DNA from: Clostridia bacterium
Lineage (GTDB): Bacteria; Bacillota; Clostridia; Oscillospirales; Acutalibacteraceae
Length of the DNA stretch: 64,000 nt
Reading direction: 5' to 3'
Assembly: GCA_017428525.1 (NCBI GenBank)
Contig: JAFRQQ010000037.1
Location: 20,365 to 84,364 of the forward strand
The notes beneath the pieces are model-generated. The model made no database searches, was not told the DNA's origin, and saw only the letters and a program-made list of their open reading frames with translations. The stretch's first letter is position 1; each line of letters begins with the position of its first letter. Positions 15,965-25,289 of the stretch are shown here, one piece after another. The position numbers were made by a program, and so were the translations under genes.

Positions 15965-17095
15965 TTATTGTTCCTGCCGCAGATCCTTCATGACCGTTTC
16001 CGCGATGCGCCGGCAATTGTCGGTGTCGAGATAATCAAAGTTGAACGCCCTGAACCGGCGGAGGAGCTCCGCATCGGTTCGGGGTGTTTTTATAGCTGCG
16101 AGCAGGGCCTCCTGCGTCTGCACCACAGGGCCGGGCACATAGGTGCGATAGTCATAATAGAACGTGCGCTCGCGCTTGTATTCTTCGAGATCGAACGCAT
16201 AGAAAATGCAGGGCTTCTCGAGCAGCGCGGCGTCCATGCAGACCGAGGAATAATCCGTGATCACCGTGTCGCAGATGCGCAGCAGATCGGTCAGCGGTGC
16301 GTTTGTCACATCGAGCGCCGCTCCGGCTGCCTGCGCATGGATCTGCGGATGCAGACGCAGCAGCAGCCGGCAATCCGGGCAGGCGGCCTGCAGCGCGGCG
16401 GCATCGATCGCCGTCGGCAATGCGGCATTCGCGGCGGGATCGTCGCGGAAGGTGGGCGCATAGAGAATCAGCCGCTTTCCTGTGCAGTCCGGATGGGCCG
16501 CGTCGAAGGCGCGGCGCAGCGCCTGCGTGTCGCAGGGGGCAAGCAGGGTGTCCACACGCGGCGAACCCAGCGGCAGTACCCGTTCCTCGGGCACGCCGAA
16601 GGCCTCGGCATAGATCGGCGCGACGGCGGCGGCGGAGCAGATGACGTAGGTGTATCGCTGCGCGCAGGCTTGCTGCCGGATGCGAACGGCGGTGGTCAGC
16701 GGGGCGTGCAGTCCGAACTGCTTGAAGGCGCCCTCCGCGTGCCAGAGCTGCGTGACCACCGTGTCCGGCGAAAAATGCAGCTCGGCCAGCGGCATGAAAT
16801 TATCGTTGAGAAAGACGTAGCGCGCCGTGGCCAGCCGCGCGGCGTCGGCGGTGAAAAACCGCAGCGCGGCGCAAAAAGAGTGCAGCGGATGATGGAAATC
16901 GGGCTGCAGCGCGGCGGTGGAGATGCTGCAGATTTCCCACTTGCCGTTTGCCGTTAAATACCGGCGCAGCGCGGAAAGCGCATCGTCCGTTTCTCCCCGG
17001 TGCGGGGCAAGAAAGGCCACGCGGGCCGGCCGGACGCGGCGCAGGCGGCCGAGCCGGAAGGCCAGCGCAAACAAATGATAAAACAGCTCTTTCAT
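15965..17095 (-). CDS. CDP-glycerol/CDP-ribitol glycerophosphotransferase family (TagB/TagF-like)
   Basis: This 376-residue homologue of the 14827-15951 product has the same marks: TQLWHAEGAFKQFGLHAPL, GVPEERVLPLGSPRVDTLL, LILYAPTFRDDP and ITDYSSVCMDAALLEKPCIF. It is the last gene of the minus-strand teichoic acid run and overlaps the glycosyltransferase gene upstream by four bases. In the family these enzymes prime or polymerise polyol-phosphate; which role each of the two copies plays cannot be told from the sequence. Confidence 0.88.
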   Translation of the reverse strand: MKELFYHLFALAFRLGRLRRVRPARVAFLAPHRGETDDALSALRRYLTANGKWEICSISTAALQPDFHHPLHSFCAALRFFTADAARLATARYVFLNDNFMPLAELHFSPDTVVTQLWHAEGAFKQFGLHAPLTTAVRIRQQACAQRYTYVICSAAAVAPIYAEAFGVPEERVLPLGSPRVDTLLAPCDTQALRRAFDAAHPDCTGKRLILYAPTFRDDPAANAALPTAIDAAALQAACPDCRLLLRLHPQIHAQAAGAALDVTNAPLTDLLRICDTVITDYSSVCMDAALLEKPCIFYAFDLEEYKRERTFYYDYRTYVPGPVVQTQEALLAAIKTPRTDAELLRRFRAFNFDYLDTDNCRRIAETVMKDLRQEQ

Positions 17096-18426
17096 CGCGC
17101 GTCCTCCCGCAGGATCCAGCCGCGATCCTTCAGCCGCAGGAAGAGCGGCGCGGCGTATTTCAGCAGGCCGTTTGGGATCAGACGCAGCAAGCGGTGCTCC
17201 TTGAGCAGCAGCACCACGCGCAGCAGGCGCGGATCCAATTGTCGTTTGCCGCGCAGGGTCATGCGAATCGGCGCAGCGGCGGCCTTTTTCAGACTGCCGG
17301 CGACGGTGCGGAGATTCTCAAAGTCCTTCGCTGTGTATGGCGGGATCTCCTTGCGCTGCAGAATCTCAAACAGCGGCATGGACTGGTCGTATAACGAACG
17401 GTAAAACGCCGGCGTTGCCCCGTGAGGAAGCAGGATGCTGATGCGCGGATGCCCGGCGGCTGCGCGGCGCGTGGCATAGGTTTCCGGGCCGAGATCGGGG
17501 TGCGCGCTCCGCGCTTTTTCGCGCGTGGCCGGCGTCATCTCCGCCTCCAGCGCAGCGCATTGCGCCCGCAGAAAGCCGAGCGTTTCGTCGTCCGCGCCCC
17601 AGAGCAGGCGATAGAATTCATTGCGCAGCGTATAATGCGCTTTGTAAAGGATCTCCTGCACATATCCCGCGGGATCGCCGCAGGGGCAGTCCGGCCGGGC
17701 CAGCGCGGTTTCCGCCGCAGCGCGGATCAGGCGCAGCGAGGTGCAGAAATCCTCGGCCAGCTGCAGACTGACACTCTGCGAAACGGAGCGCCCGTCCGCC
17801 GGATCGCGGCGGCGATAGCGGTACTGCGCGCCGCGAATGCCCGTGATGCGCGGCGCGGCGGCATAAATGAACTGCATGATGAACGCGCCGTCCTCGCTGT
17901 AGCGTGTGGGCGGAAACAGCACGCCGCTTTGCCGCAGCGTTTCGGTGCGGAAGCATTTGTTGCCCAGCAGGAAATTCCAGAGCAGCCGCAGATCCCAGCA
18001 GCCGATGTCCGGCAGGCGGGAGAGCGTGTCGGCCATGGGGTTCGTTTCCTCGCCGCCGAAGCCGAAGCGGCACATCTCAAAGATGCCCAGATCGGCTTGC
18101 GCCGCCTCCATCGTGTCAAAGACCGTGCGCAGCGCGCCGGGAGCGTAGAGATCGTCGCTGTCCAGAAAGAGCGTATATTTGCCGCTCGCGCGGGAGAGAC
18201 CGAGGTTGCGCGCGGAGGAAACGCCGCCGTTGGGCTGATGCAGCGCGACGATTGCCGCATCCTCCGCGGCCAGCGCGTCGATCAGCGCGCCGGTGCCGTC
18301 GGTCGATCCGTCGTCCACGAGCACCAGCTCCGTATCCTCCATTGCCTGCGCGCGCAGGCTGTCCACGGTTTCCCGCAAAAAGCCCGCACTGTTAAATGCG
18401 GGCACAATCACTGACAGTTTTTTCAT
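17092..18426 (-). CDS. Family 2 glycosyltransferase with extended C-terminus
   Basis: This 444-residue protein has an N-terminal GT-A domain (LSVIVPAFNSAGFLRETVDS, LVDDGSTDGTGALIDA, YTLFLDSDDLYAPGALR with the DxD metal site) of about 230 residues. The C-terminal extension is mainly helical and I do not recognise it. Its position between tarJ and a TagB/F-type gene, with a one-base gap and a four-base overlap, indicates that it decorates or links the wall polymer. Donor and acceptor sugars cannot be predicted. Confidence 0.87.
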   Translation of the reverse strand: MKKLSVIVPAFNSAGFLRETVDSLRAQAMEDTELVLVDDGSTDGTGALIDALAAEDAAIVALHQPNGGVSSARNLGLSRASGKYTLFLDSDDLYAPGALRTVFDTMEAAQADLGIFEMCRFGFGGEETNPMADTLSRLPDIGCWDLRLLWNFLLGNKCFRTETLRQSGVLFPPTRYSEDGAFIMQFIYAAAPRITGIRGAQYRYRRRDPADGRSVSQSVSLQLAEDFCTSLRLIRAAAETALARPDCPCGDPAGYVQEILYKAHYTLRNEFYRLLWGADDETLGFLRAQCAALEAEMTPATREKARSAHPDLGPETYATRRAAAGHPRISILLPHGATPAFYRSLYDQSMPLFEILQRKEIPPYTAKDFENLRTVAGSLKKAAAAPIRMTLRGKRQLDPRLLRVVLLLKEHRLLRLIPNGLLKYAAPLFLRLKDRGWILREDAR

Positions 18427-19449
18427 TTATTTATCCCATTTCATCACGGTTTTGCCGAAATTGCGGCTGATATCCTGCGCAAAGGCGGCGTGAATGTCCG
18501 CAATCGTACGCACATCGACCACGCTGCCGATGATATTCTCCAGATAACCGACGAGCTTTGGCTGCGTATGCAGCAGCTGAACGGTGCGTTCGAAATCCTG
18601 CAGACCGCTCCGGCTTGAGCCGAAGAGCTGCAGCCCTTTTTCCAGCACCATGCGCGTGTTGATGCTCACCGGACTTTCACTCACGCCCATCAGACCGATG
18701 ACGCCCTCGGGGCGGATGCGGTCGATGATCTGGGCGATCGCGTAGCGCGAGGGCTCGCCGCCGACGCATTCAAAGGCGTGATCCACCTGCAGTCCGTCCG
18801 GCACATGGTCCACGTGATAAATGCCGTCGGCAAAGGTGAAATAATTCAGCTTTTCGTAGACGGTGCCGAAGACATAGACCTTGGTTTCCGGGTGCATCGC
18901 CTTGAGCATCAGCGCCGTGATGAAGCCGACGTTGCCGTCGCCCCAGACGCCGACAAAGCCGCGCCGCGCGTGCGCAAAGCGGTCAAAGCGGCTGACCGCA
19001 TGCACCGCCACGCTGATCAGCTCCGTGAAGGAGGCGACCTTCAGGTCGACGCCGTCCGGCACGGTGACGACGCGCGCGGGATCGAAATCGATATAATCCC
19101 GCAGGAAGCCGTCGTAGCCGCTTGAGCAGAAGTGGCTGGTCGGCAGGTAGTTTTCGGCAATCACATCGTCTTTTTCCGTCGGCATATTCGGCACGGGCAC
19201 AACGAATTCACCCGGGCGGTGCGTCCCCGTCGGGTCATAGATCACGCGCGCGACGCATTCGTGGATGAGCGCCATCGGGAGCTTGGCCTTGAGCGCCTCG
19301 CGGCTGCGGTTGCCGAGATAGTAGCGCTGATCCGCCTTGCAGATGGAAAGGTATTCCGGGCGCAGGAGGATGCTGCGGCGCAGGTCCGGCTCCGTGCAGG
19401 CCACGTCGATCATGCCGGGCGCGACCAGTCTGTAAACGGTGTTGATCAT
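18427..19449 (-). CDS. tarJ: Ribitol-5-phosphate 2-dehydrogenase (TarJ-type)
   Basis: This 340-residue medium-chain dehydrogenase resembles TarJ, which reduces ribulose-5-phosphate to ribitol-5-phosphate. Visible features are LRPEYLSICKADQRYYLGNR (the cysteine region that binds zinc in this family), LIHECVARV, the Rossmann motif VGVWGDGNVGFITALMLKAM and LFGSSRSGLQDFERTVQLL. The start overlaps the tarI stop by four bases, the usual TarI/TarJ partnership, so CDP-ribitol synthesis is the likely role. Without that context it would only be called a zinc-type alcohol dehydrogenase. Confidence 0.87.
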   Translation of the reverse strand: MINTVYRLVAPGMIDVACTEPDLRRSILLRPEYLSICKADQRYYLGNRSREALKAKLPMALIHECVARVIYDPTGTHRPGEFVVPVPNMPTEKDDVIAENYLPTSHFCSSGYDGFLRDYIDFDPARVVTVPDGVDLKVASFTELISVAVHAVSRFDRFAHARRGFVGVWGDGNVGFITALMLKAMHPETKVYVFGTVYEKLNYFTFADGIYHVDHVPDGLQVDHAFECVGGEPSRYAIAQIIDRIRPEGVIGLMGVSESPVSINTRMVLEKGLQLFGSSRSGLQDFERTVQLLHTQPKLVGYLENIIGSVVDVRTIADIHAAFAQDISRNFGKTVMKWDK

Positions 19450-20168
19450 GAATGCTCCTTGCCTTTCAGAAGGGTGTCGGCCACCTTCATGTCATAAGGA
19501 TAGGTGATCTTGATATTGAAGACCTCGCCCTGCACCATGTGCACGGGCTTGCCCTTGAGCGTGAAGATTTTGCACGCGTCGGTCAGGCTCGCTTTTTCGG
19601 ATTCGGTCAGGCTGTTCAGCACCTGTTCGAGCTCCCGCAGGCGGAAGGACTGCGGCGTCTGCCCCTGAAACATGCGCTTGCGATCGGGAATGGAGCTGAT
19701 GCTCTGCCCGTCCGCGCTCTCAACGATCGTATCCGTGGCGGGGATGACCGTGTCACAGGCGCCGTAGGCCGCCGCGGCTTCCACGTTTTCGCAGATGATG
19801 CGGTGGGTCAGGAAGGGGCGCACGGCGTCATGCGTGACGAGCACGGTCGCATCATCAACGTCGCAGTTCGCCTCCAGATAGGCGATCGCCGCCTCGAGCG
19901 TGCCGTTGCGCGTGCTGCCGCCGGGAATGACGCGCACGGGCTTGCCGGCCGGCAGGTATTTGCGGATCAGGTCCTCCGTGTTGGAGACCCAGGCCTTCGG
20001 GCAAAGCACCAGAATCGCGTCAATGCGGTCGTTGACAAAGAATTTTTCGATCGTGTGGATGATGATCGGCTTGCCGCCCAGCTCCAGATACTGCTTAGGC
20101 GTTTCGGAATTCCCCATGCGGCTGCCGATGCCGCCGGCAAATACGGCTGCGTAGACCATTGCATTCAT
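19446..20168 (-). CDS. tarI: Ribitol-5-phosphate cytidylyltransferase (TarI-type)
   Basis: This 240-residue IspD/TarI-family nucleotidyltransferase has AAVFAGGIGSRMGNSETPKQ with the CTP-binding glycine-rich loop, VIPGGSTRNGTLEAAIAYL, VTHDAVRPFLTHRII and FNIKITYPYDMKVADTLLKG. IspD and TarI are close relatives. The overlapping tarJ gene and the neighbouring teichoic acid exporter make TarI the better call. It joins CTP and ribitol-5-phosphate to CDP-ribitol in the cytoplasm. Ten bases separate it from the upstream ABC ATPase gene. Confidence 0.88.
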   Translation of the reverse strand: MNAMVYAAVFAGGIGSRMGNSETPKQYLELGGKPIIIHTIEKFFVNDRIDAILVLCPKAWVSNTEDLIRKYLPAGKPVRVIPGGSTRNGTLEAAIAYLEANCDVDDATVLVTHDAVRPFLTHRIICENVEAAAAYGACDTVIPATDTIVESADGQSISSIPDRKRMFQGQTPQSFRLRELEQVLNSLTESEKASLTDACKIFTLKGKPVHMVQGEVFNIKITYPYDMKVADTLLKGKEHS

Positions 20169-20178
20169 CTCCGTCCGG

Positions 20179-20925
20179 TTATTTTTTGCTGTTGACCATC
20201 TCGTTATACTGCGCGCAGATGTCCTGCGCGCTGCCCTGCGCGATCAGACGGCCGTGGTCGAGCAGGATGGCTTTATTGCAGATGTTGAGGACCTGCTCCG
20301 TGCTGTGTGAAACAAACAGCACCGTGATGCCTTTTTCAAACATCGAGCGGATCTTCGCCTCGCTTTTTTTGCGGAATTTCGCGTCGCCGACCGAGAGCAC
20401 TTCGTCGAGGATCAGGATCTCCGGCTCCACCGCCGTGGCGATGGCGAAGCCCAGACGCGCCCGCATGCCGGAGGAATAATTCTTCACCGGCACCTCGATG
20501 AAATCCTGCAGCTCGGAGAAGGCGACGATTTCGTCATATTTTTCCTCGATGAATTTGCGGGAGTAGCCCATGGTTGCGCCGTAGAGGAAAATATTCTCCT
20601 TGCCGGAATAATTCATATCAAAGCCCGCGCCGAGCTCGAGCATCGGGGCGATCACGCCGCTCACGCGCACGCTGCCCTCCGTCGGCTTGAGCACGCCGGC
20701 GATCGTCTTGAGCAGCGTCGATTTGCCCGCGCCGTTGAAGCCGAGCACGCCCACGCGCTCGCCCTTCTCCACCGTGAAGCTGATATTCTTCAGCGCCCAG
20801 AATTCCGTGAAATGGAGCTTGTGGGTGACGAGCTTGATGAAATATTCCTTCAGATTATCGACTTTTTCTTTATTGAGATTGAAAAGAATGCTGACATTGT
20901 CAACAACGATGGCAGGCGTTCCCAT
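20179..20925 (-). CDS. tagH: Teichoic acid/polysaccharide ABC exporter, ATP-binding subunit
   Basis: This 248-residue ABC ATPase has Walker A GFNGAGKSTLLKTIAGVL, signature NYSSGMRARLGFAIATAV and Walker B ILILDEVLSVGDAKF. The short insertion FNLNKEKVDNLKEYFIKLVT before Walker A is common in TagH/Wzt-type exporters. It lacks the extra C-terminal domain of longer TagH forms. It pairs with the permease at 20938-21750 (12-base gap) to flip lipid-linked wall polymer across the membrane. Confidence 0.92.
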   Translation of the reverse strand: MGTPAIVVDNVSILFNLNKEKVDNLKEYFIKLVTHKLHFTEFWALKNISFTVEKGERVGVLGFNGAGKSTLLKTIAGVLKPTEGSVRVSGVIAPMLELGAGFDMNYSGKENIFLYGATMGYSRKFIEEKYDEIVAFSELQDFIEVPVKNYSSGMRARLGFAIATAVEPEILILDEVLSVGDAKFRKKSEAKIRSMFEKGITVLFVSHSTEQVLNICNKAILLDHGRLIAQGSAQDICAQYNEMVNSKK

Positions 20926-20937
20926 GCAAAGCCTCCG

Positions 20938-21750
20938 TTAGATGTGAAGAATGAACTTGTCCTGATTCTTATAGAATACCCACACGCCGATGACGTTGAC
21001 GACCAGGGCAAAGCCCAGCGCATACAGCAGGTGATGCGGATTGAGCGCCCGGCCGTAAAGCACGCAGCAGCGGAACATCTCCGTGATCGAATAGAGGGGA
21101 TTCGCCATCAGGATGCGGTTGACGATGGGGGAGGTGATCTTCAGCTGCTTGATCTGATAGAAGATCGGGGTCATATAGAAAAGCAGCAGGCAGAAGACTT
21201 CATAGAGATATTCGATATCCTTGAAAAAGACCTCCAGCGTCGCGAGAATCATGCCGATGCCCAGCGCGAGCAGCAGCAGGATCAGGATCGGCACCGGGAA
21301 AAGGAAGAACCAGCCGGTCAGATGCGGCGGGTTGCCGGAGAAGAAGAAGAAATAGATGATGAAGCAGGCCAGCACCGAGAGCGAGATGACGAAGGTGATG
21401 TAATTCGCCACGACGTTTGCCAGAGGATAGATGTATTTCGGCACATAGACCTTCTTGATCACCGAGGCGCTCAGACGGATCGACCGCATGGCGCGCTTGG
21501 TGGATTGGGTGAAGAATTCATAGATCAGCCGGCCGCAGAGCAGGTAGATCGGGTAGTTGACGATTTCCGCGTTGTTGCGCCCGAAGATGTGGCCGAACAC
21601 CACGACGAGCACGATCGTCGTCAGCAGCGGCTGCAGGAAGGTCCAGAAGATGCCGAGCACGGAATCCCGATACTGGAGCTTGATATTCTTGCGGACGATC
21701 TCATAAAGCAGGAACCGGTATTTATAAAAGTTTTTCAGATACTTTTTCAT
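20938..21750 (-). CDS. tagG: Teichoic acid/polysaccharide ABC exporter, permease
   Basis: This ABC-2-type permease of about 270 residues has six hydrophobic segments (for example FWTFLQPLLTTIVLVVVFGH, VISLSVLACFIIYFFFF, VPILILLLLALGIGMILATL) and the cytoplasmic YRDSVLGIFWTFLQPLL element typical of TagG. Two starts are possible: ATG 21750 (MKKYLKNFYKYRF), which matches family N-termini, and ATG 21768, which overlaps the stop of the upstream glycosyltransferase as ATGA. I prefer 21750. Confidence 0.9.
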   Translation of the reverse strand: MKKYLKNFYKYRFLLYEIVRKNIKLQYRDSVLGIFWTFLQPLLTTIVLVVVFGHIFGRNNAEIVNYPIYLLCGRLIYEFFTQSTKRAMRSIRLSASVIKKVYVPKYIYPLANVVANYITFVISLSVLACFIIYFFFFSGNPPHLTGWFFLFPVPILILLLLALGIGMILATLEVFFKDIEYLYEVFCLLLFYMTPIFYQIKQLKITSPIVNRILMANPLYSITEMFRCCVLYGRALNPHHLLYALGFALVVNVIGVWVFYKNQDKFILHI

Positions 21751-21764
21751 TGCTGTTGCATCCC

Positions 21765-22535
21765 TCATTTGCCGCCGCGCAGCCCCCACTTCGCAAAATA
21801 GCGGAGCATGGACTGCATCTGGATCAGCTTGAGCTTGAAATTCTTTTTGGATTCGCGGCCCCATTCGTGATAGACCGTCGCGTCGGGATAATAGACGGCG
21901 CTGCTCACACGGTTGACCTGCCGGGTGAGATCGCAATCCTCAAAATACATGAAATACCGGCAGTCGAAGCCGCCGAGCTGCCGGAACAGCTCCGTGCGGA
22001 TAAACATAAAGCAGCCCGTGGCGTTTTCGATCGGCGTGGGCACGGTCAGATCACAGTCCAGCATCGCGTATTCCCGCAGCGCTTCGCCCGGCGCGCCGTG
22101 GCCGCGCAGACGGCTGGCGATCAGATAGCGCGGGCTGGGGTTGCGCTTGCCGAGGATCTGCGGGCGCCCGTCCGGGAAGCGGATGGCGGGGGAGAGCATG
22201 CCGATTTCGGGATGTGCCTGCATGTAATCGCCCAGCGCGGAGATCACGTCCTCCCGCAGGATCACATCGGGATTGATGATGGCGTGGTAGTCGGAATCGA
22301 GCCTGTCCAGAATGAAATTGTGCCCGCCGCCGAAGCCGAGGTTGCCGCCGGTTTTCAGGAGCGTGACCTGCGGATAGTTGTCGCGGATGAATTCATAGGT
22401 GCCGTCAGTGGAGCCGTTGTCCACCACAAAAAGCTCAAACGGCGCGTTCGTTGACGCGAGGATCGAATCGATTGCCTGCGCGATGGTGCGCATATTGTTG
22501 TGCGTCACGATGCAGCCGGTCACTTTTTTATCCAT
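21765..22535 (-). CDS. Family 2 glycosyltransferase (rhamnosyltransferase-like)
   Basis: This 256-residue GT2 protein has TGCIVTHNNMRTIAQAIDSI, FELFVVDNGSTDGTYEFIRD, GFGGGHNFIL, INPDVILREDV and the C-terminal YFMYFEDCDLTRQVN. The pattern resembles WbbL/RfbF-type rhamnosyltransferases, which act on undecaprenyl-linked intermediates. It lies 40 bases after another GT2 gene and directly before tagG, consistent with linkage-unit or side-chain assembly for a wall polymer. Confidence 0.88.
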   Translation of the reverse strand: MDKKVTGCIVTHNNMRTIAQAIDSILASTNAPFELFVVDNGSTDGTYEFIRDNYPQVTLLKTGGNLGFGGGHNFILDRLDSDYHAIINPDVILREDVISALGDYMQAHPEIGMLSPAIRFPDGRPQILGKRNPSPRYLIASRLRGHGAPGEALREYAMLDCDLTVPTPIENATGCFMFIRTELFRQLGGFDCRYFMYFEDCDLTRQVNRVSSAVYYPDATVYHEWGRESKKNFKLKLIQMQSMLRYFAKWGLRGGK

Positions 22536-22575
22536 ATTCGTTTTTGATCCTTTCCAAAGACACAGATTTGGAAAA

Positions 22576-23271
22576 TCATTGCCGCTTTGCCAGCGCCCGC
22601 AGCAGGGTCAGCCGCCAGCGGAGCTTTGCGGTGAGCGGCGTTCTGCCGCCGGTGACGTTGTCGCCGTGGCGGCGCCAGAGCAGCAGCGGCTCCGGCAGCA
22701 GGGCAACGGAGCGCCCGCGCCGCAGCGCGCACAGCGCGATCCACCAGTCGTGCATCGGAATGTCGCCGGGGAAAGGCGTCGATTCCGTGAGCACCTGCCG
22801 CGTGAAGGCCATGCAGCAGCCGACATAGGTGTTGCGCAGAAGTGTGCGCAGAAAAGAGCGGGTGCAGCCGTGCGCCGCGAAATACGAAGGCGCGATCACC
22901 TGCAGATCGGCGTCGGTCACCTTTGCATCGTGCAGCACCAGATCGGCGCCGCCCGCGATTGCGGCGGTGACGGCCGCGACCTTGCCCGGCAGCCAGACGT
23001 CGTCCTGATCGCTCAGGAAGATGACGTCGCCGGTGCAATGGGCGAGGGCGTGCTCGAAATTCTTCACGACGCCCTGCCCGGGGCCCGCCAGATAACGGAT
23101 GCGTACGTCCGCGGCGGCCAGCCGCTGAACGATTGCGCCCGTTTCGCCGCCCGGATCGTCATCGGAGACGATCAGCTCGTCACTGTCGCCGAGCTGCGCG
23201 AGGATCGAGGCGATCTGCGCTTCAATATAGGCCTCGCCGTGATAGGCGGCGAGCGCAACGGAAAGCTTCAT
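22576..23271 (-). CDS. Family 2 glycosyltransferase
   Basis: This 231-residue GT2 protein has LSVALAAYHGEAYIEAQIAS, ELIVSDDDPGGETGAIVQRL, VIFLSDQDDVWLPGKVAAV with the metal-binding region, and MHDWWIALCALRRGRSVALL. I start at ATG 23271 (MKLSVALAAY), one base after the lysS stop, which links the wall polymer genes to the greA-lysS transcript. Some homologues transfer rhamnose or GlcNAc; specificity is unknown here. Confidence 0.87.
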   Translation of the reverse strand: MKLSVALAAYHGEAYIEAQIASILAQLGDSDELIVSDDDPGGETGAIVQRLAAADVRIRYLAGPGQGVVKNFEHALAHCTGDVIFLSDQDDVWLPGKVAAVTAAIAGGADLVLHDAKVTDADLQVIAPSYFAAHGCTRSFLRTLLRNTYVGCCMAFTRQVLTESTPFPGDIPMHDWWIALCALRRGRSVALLPEPLLLWRRHGDNVTGGRTPLTAKLRWRLTLLRALAKRQ

Positions 23272-23272
23272 T

Positions 23273-25237
23273 TCAATACAGCTTCGCGCCGGCGGGAATG
23301 CGCGAATCCACCTGCAGCAGGTTGAGGCGTTCCTCGCCGTTTTCTTCATGGACGGCGGAGAGCAGCATGCCGCAGCTCTCAATGCCCATCATCGCGCGCG
23401 GGGGCAGGTTGACGATGGCGATGCAGGTCTTGCCGATCAGATCCTCCGGCTCATAGAAGGCGTGAATGCCGCTGAGGATGGTCCGGTCCGTGCCGGTGCC
23501 GTCGTCGAGCGTGAACTGCAGCAGCTTCTTGCTCTTGGGCACGGCCACGCAGTCCTTGACCTTCACGGCGCGGAAATCGGATTTGCTGAAGGTGTCGAAA
23601 TCAACCGTGTCCGCAAACAGCGGCTCAATCGTCACATTGGAGAAGTCGATGATCTCGACCGCAGGCGCTTGCTCCTGCGCCGCTTCGGCCGGCGTGTCGG
23701 CGGCCTTGACGGATTTGGCGGGATCGAGGGATTTCATCGTCGGGAAGAGCAGCACGTCGCGGATCGCCTGGGAATCCGTCATCAGCATGCAAAGGCGGTC
23801 GATGCCGTAGCCGATGCCGCCGGTCGGGGGCATGCCGTATTCGAGCGCCATCAGGAAGTCCTCGTCGGTCGTGTTCGCTTCCTCATCGCCCTGCGCGAGC
23901 GCGAGCTCCTGCGCCTTGAAGCGCTCCCGCTGGTCGATCGGATCGTTCAGCTCGGAATAGGCGTTCGCCATCTCCCAGCCGTTCATGAAGAATTCAAAGC
24001 GCTCCACATAGTCCGGATTCTCCGGCTTGCGCTTGGTCAGCGGAGAAATCTCCACCGGATGATCCATCAGGAAGGTCGGCTGGATCAGATGCTCCTCCAC
24101 AAATTCCTCAAAGAAGAGATTCAGGATATCGCCCTTGGTATGGCGCTCCTCATATTCCACATGATGCGCGTCGGCGGCGGCGCGGGCCTCCTCGAGCGTA
24201 TGAATGTCGTTCCAGTCCACGCCGGCATACTGCTTGACCGCATCCACCATGGTGATGCGCGCGAAGGGCTTGCCCAGATCCATTTCGACGCCGTTGTAGA
24301 CGATCGTCGTCGTGCCGAGCACCTCCTGCGCGATGTGGCGATAGAGGTTTTCGGTCAGATCCATCATGCCGTGATAATCCGTATACGCCTGATAGAGCTC
24401 CATGAGCGTGAACTCGGGATTGTGGCGCGTATCAACGCCTTCATTGCGGAAGACGCGGCCGATTTCATACACGCGCTCCATGCCGCCGACGATCAGACGC
24501 TTGAGATAGAGCTCGAGCGAAATGCGCAGGCGCAGATCCTCATTCAGCGCGTTGAAATGCGTCTCAAACGGCCGGGCGGAGGCGCCGCCCGCGTTGCTCA
24601 CGAGCATCGGGGTCTCGACCTCGATGAAGCCCTGCGCGTCGAGATAATTGCGGATCGTGCGGACGATCTTCGAGCGCTTATAGAACGTATCCTGCACCTC
24701 GGGATTCATGATCAGGTCGAGGTAGCGGCGACGATAGCGCGTGTCGGTGTCGGTCAGTCCGTGGAACTTTTCGGGCAGGGGCAGCAGGGACTTCGAGAGC
24801 AGACGCAGCGCCTTGGCGTGGATGGAAATCTCGCCGCGGCGGGTGCGGAAGACGAAGCCCTTGAGCTCGATGATATCGCCGATATCCCACTTTTTGAAAT
24901 CGGCAAAGGCGTCCTCGCCGATCTCATCCACGCGGACATAGGCCTGAATGCGGCCGGTGCGGTCGCGCAGATCGATGAAATTCGCCTTGCCCATATCGCG
25001 GCGGCTCATCATGCGCCCGCAGACGGACACGTCGGCGTTTTCCAGTTCTTCAAACCGCGCTCTGATTTCGGCGGTATGGATGCTCTGCTCGGCGGTGGTG
25101 ATCATGAAGGGATCCTGCCCGGCGGCCTGCAGCGCGGCCAGCTTTTCAATGCGGATGCGGCGCAGCTCGTTTTCGCTTTGCGCCTGCTCCGCCTGCATCG
25201 GAAGGACGGTCTTTTCTTCGGACATCCTTTTTTTCAT
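23273..25237 (-). CDS. lysS: Class II lysyl-tRNA synthetase with C-terminal tRNA-binding domain
   Basis: This 654-residue enzyme charges tRNA-Lys. It contains the N-terminal OB-fold (ADVSVCGRMMSRRDMGKANF) and the class II core (EVETPMLVSNAGGASARPFE, YEIGRVFRNEGVDTRHNPEF, PPTGGIGYGIDRLCMLMTDS). About 110 extra residues follow after 530: DFRAVKVKDCVAVPKSKKLL and GKTCIAIVNLPPRAMMGIES, an EMAP/Trbp111-like tRNA-binding domain. Ordinary bacterial LysS is about 490-500 residues. The start is uncertain: ATG 25237 directly follows AAAGGA, and ATG 25225 (MSEEKTV) is the alternative. It is 52 bases from greA. Confidence 0.94.
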   Translation of the reverse strand: MKKRMSEEKTVLPMQAEQAQSENELRRIRIEKLAALQAAGQDPFMITTAEQSIHTAEIRARFEELENADVSVCGRMMSRRDMGKANFIDLRDRTGRIQAYVRVDEIGEDAFADFKKWDIGDIIELKGFVFRTRRGEISIHAKALRLLSKSLLPLPEKFHGLTDTDTRYRRRYLDLIMNPEVQDTFYKRSKIVRTIRNYLDAQGFIEVETPMLVSNAGGASARPFETHFNALNEDLRLRISLELYLKRLIVGGMERVYEIGRVFRNEGVDTRHNPEFTLMELYQAYTDYHGMMDLTENLYRHIAQEVLGTTTIVYNGVEMDLGKPFARITMVDAVKQYAGVDWNDIHTLEEARAAADAHHVEYEERHTKGDILNLFFEEFVEEHLIQPTFLMDHPVEISPLTKRKPENPDYVERFEFFMNGWEMANAYSELNDPIDQRERFKAQELALAQGDEEANTTDEDFLMALEYGMPPTGGIGYGIDRLCMLMTDSQAIRDVLLFPTMKSLDPAKSVKAADTPAEAAQEQAPAVEIIDFSNVTIEPLFADTVDFDTFSKSDFRAVKVKDCVAVPKSKKLLQFTLDDGTGTDRTILSGIHAFYEPEDLIGKTCIAIVNLPPRAMMGIESCGMLLSAVHEENGEERLNLLQVDSRIPAGAKLY

Positions 25238-25289
25238 TCCTTTCTCTGCAAAAGATCAATGCGGCAGATGCGTCTGCCGCAGGAGATGA

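Noticed and set aside
19446..20168. IspD (isoprenoid cytidylyltransferase) as identity
   Set aside because: Sequence alone fits IspD or TarI, but the four-base overlap with tarJ and the tagGH neighbours favour TarI.
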